From assembly GCA_018992685.1 (NCBI GenBank), contig JACVGT010000001.1:62001-126000 (forward strand): a DNA stretch of 64,000 bases, written 5' to 3'. The notes beneath the pieces are model-generated. The model ran no database searches. It was not told the origin of the DNA and worked only from the letters and a program-made list of their open reading frames with translations. Shown here piece after piece: positions 63,556 to 64,000 of this stretch (positions are counted from its first letter, which is position 1; each line of letters opens with the position of its first letter). The DNA comes from Theionarchaea archaeon. GTDB taxonomy: Archaea > Methanobacteriota_B > Thermococci > Methanofastidiosales > SZ-28-30. The position numbers and the translations under genes were made by a program.

Positions 63556-63671
63556 TTGATCACTCCGTTCTTTTTATGCGAGGATAAATAAGTACTTTTC
63601 GCTTACAAGATGGAAGTGTAGAGTCTCGATATATCTTTGTCTTTTCTTCCAGTTATCAGGCTTCATTTCAA

Positions 63672-64000
63672 TCACTCTCCATCCTTTTGCAGAGCAGTCC
63701 ACAGAGGTATTGCGGGCGGAACCCTATGAAGGAGTTTCTCCTGAGTTACAGATTCGTAGGGCTTCATATTGCAGAGGAATTGTACATAGACAGAAGCTGT
63801 TGCTTCAGATTTTGCTCTTGATAAATTACATCCGAGAGAATTCAGTTTTACGCGGTTTCCTTCCTTTGATGCGAGTCCCCATATTTCATTTGCATTGATC
63901 TTTCGGGGATAGAGGTTCTTCTCTTCAGCGATTGCATGAGTTTCTTCGATTGTCACAGCCGCAGGATCTGTTCTTAAATGGTCAACTATTGCCTGAACAT
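63672..64000 (-). CDS. C-terminal fragment of an unidentified protein (runs off window)
   Basis: The frame is open from the right edge to 63672, about 109 codons. The first part is protein-like (QAIVDHLRTDPAAVTIEE, AEEKNLYPRKINANEIW); the last 60 residues are less so. No family recognised. Only the C-terminus is present. Confidence 0.4.
   Translation of the reverse strand, partial: VQAIVDHLRTDPAAVTIEETHAIAEEKNLYPRKINANEIWGLASKEGNRVKLNSLGCNLSRAKSEATASVYVQFLCNMKPYESVTQEKLLHRVPPAIPLWTALQKDGE

Overview
The window looks archaeal. It encodes a TATA-binding protein, and many genes have a TATA-like box about 22-30 nt before the start codon, which suggests leaderless mRNAs (Lhr helicase, HypB, the Trm112-like protein, a MarR-like regulator, a DMT transporter, the PEP-dikinase-like enzyme, MFS, AAC(3)-like). 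Other archaeal-type content includes IorA/IorB, a short archaeal-type phosphatidylserine decarboxylase, an Lhr helicase and DUF116. A euryarchaeal, perhaps Thermoplasmatota-like, mesophile is my best guess. Two bacterial-type cold-shock domain proteins suggest gene acquisition. I see no rRNA, tRNA, CRISPR array or insertion sequence.

Layout. 1-8 kb: 2-ketoacid (indolepyruvate) ferredoxin oxidoreductase (iorA partial, iorB), phosphatidylserine decarboxylase, a terpene-cyclase-like repeat protein, a metallophosphoesterase, a membrane protein and Lhr. 8-12 kb: a repeat-rich membrane-anchored protein, an Eis-like acetyltransferase and a secreted subtilase. 12-17.5 kb: a glycyl radical enzyme with its activase and a methyltransferase, divergent from hypB, with nested palindromes between them. 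17.7-22.8 kb: a secreted protein, a TatD-like hydrolase, DUF116, a TBP with about 140 extra residues between its two lobes, and a stomatin/NfeD pair. 23-28 kb: an AT-rich stretch around a small regulator, a propeller protein, an MBL hydrolase, a TIGR04076-like protein and an RDD protein.

28.5-38.5 kb is the main discovery candidate: an apparent RiPP (ribosomally made, modified peptide) locus. It has two tiny precursor-like genes at its two ends (36 and 29 codons), each with a strong AGGAGGTG ribosome binding site and a T-tract terminator. Between them lie an ABC ATPase with two ABC-2 permeases, a flavodoxin-fold Fe-S/FMN reductase, TldE and TldD, a SPASM radical SAM enzyme, a PqqD-like/M50 membrane protease and a second SPASM radical SAM enzyme with an N-terminal PqqD-like domain. 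The set resembles the bacterial epipeptide (YydFGHIJ) logic, extended with TldD/E and a second radical SAM enzyme.

39-47 kb: a META-domain lipoprotein, a 34-residue zinc-ribbon protein, a PfkB-family kinase with an unusual N-terminal extension, a DUF3795 protein, a DMT transporter and a large HTH-STAND-TPR regulator. 47-59 kb: an accessory, detoxification-like segment with a rifampicin-phosphotransferase-like protein coupled to an AttH/DUF7064-like protein, an SDR, MFS, a methyltransferase, AAC(3)-like and YcaQ-like proteins, MATE, and two duplicated cold-shock genes that share a long conserved leader. 59.5-63.6 kb: a 1333-residue secreted protein with seven DUF11 repeats, followed by the C-terminus of an unidentified gene at the right edge.
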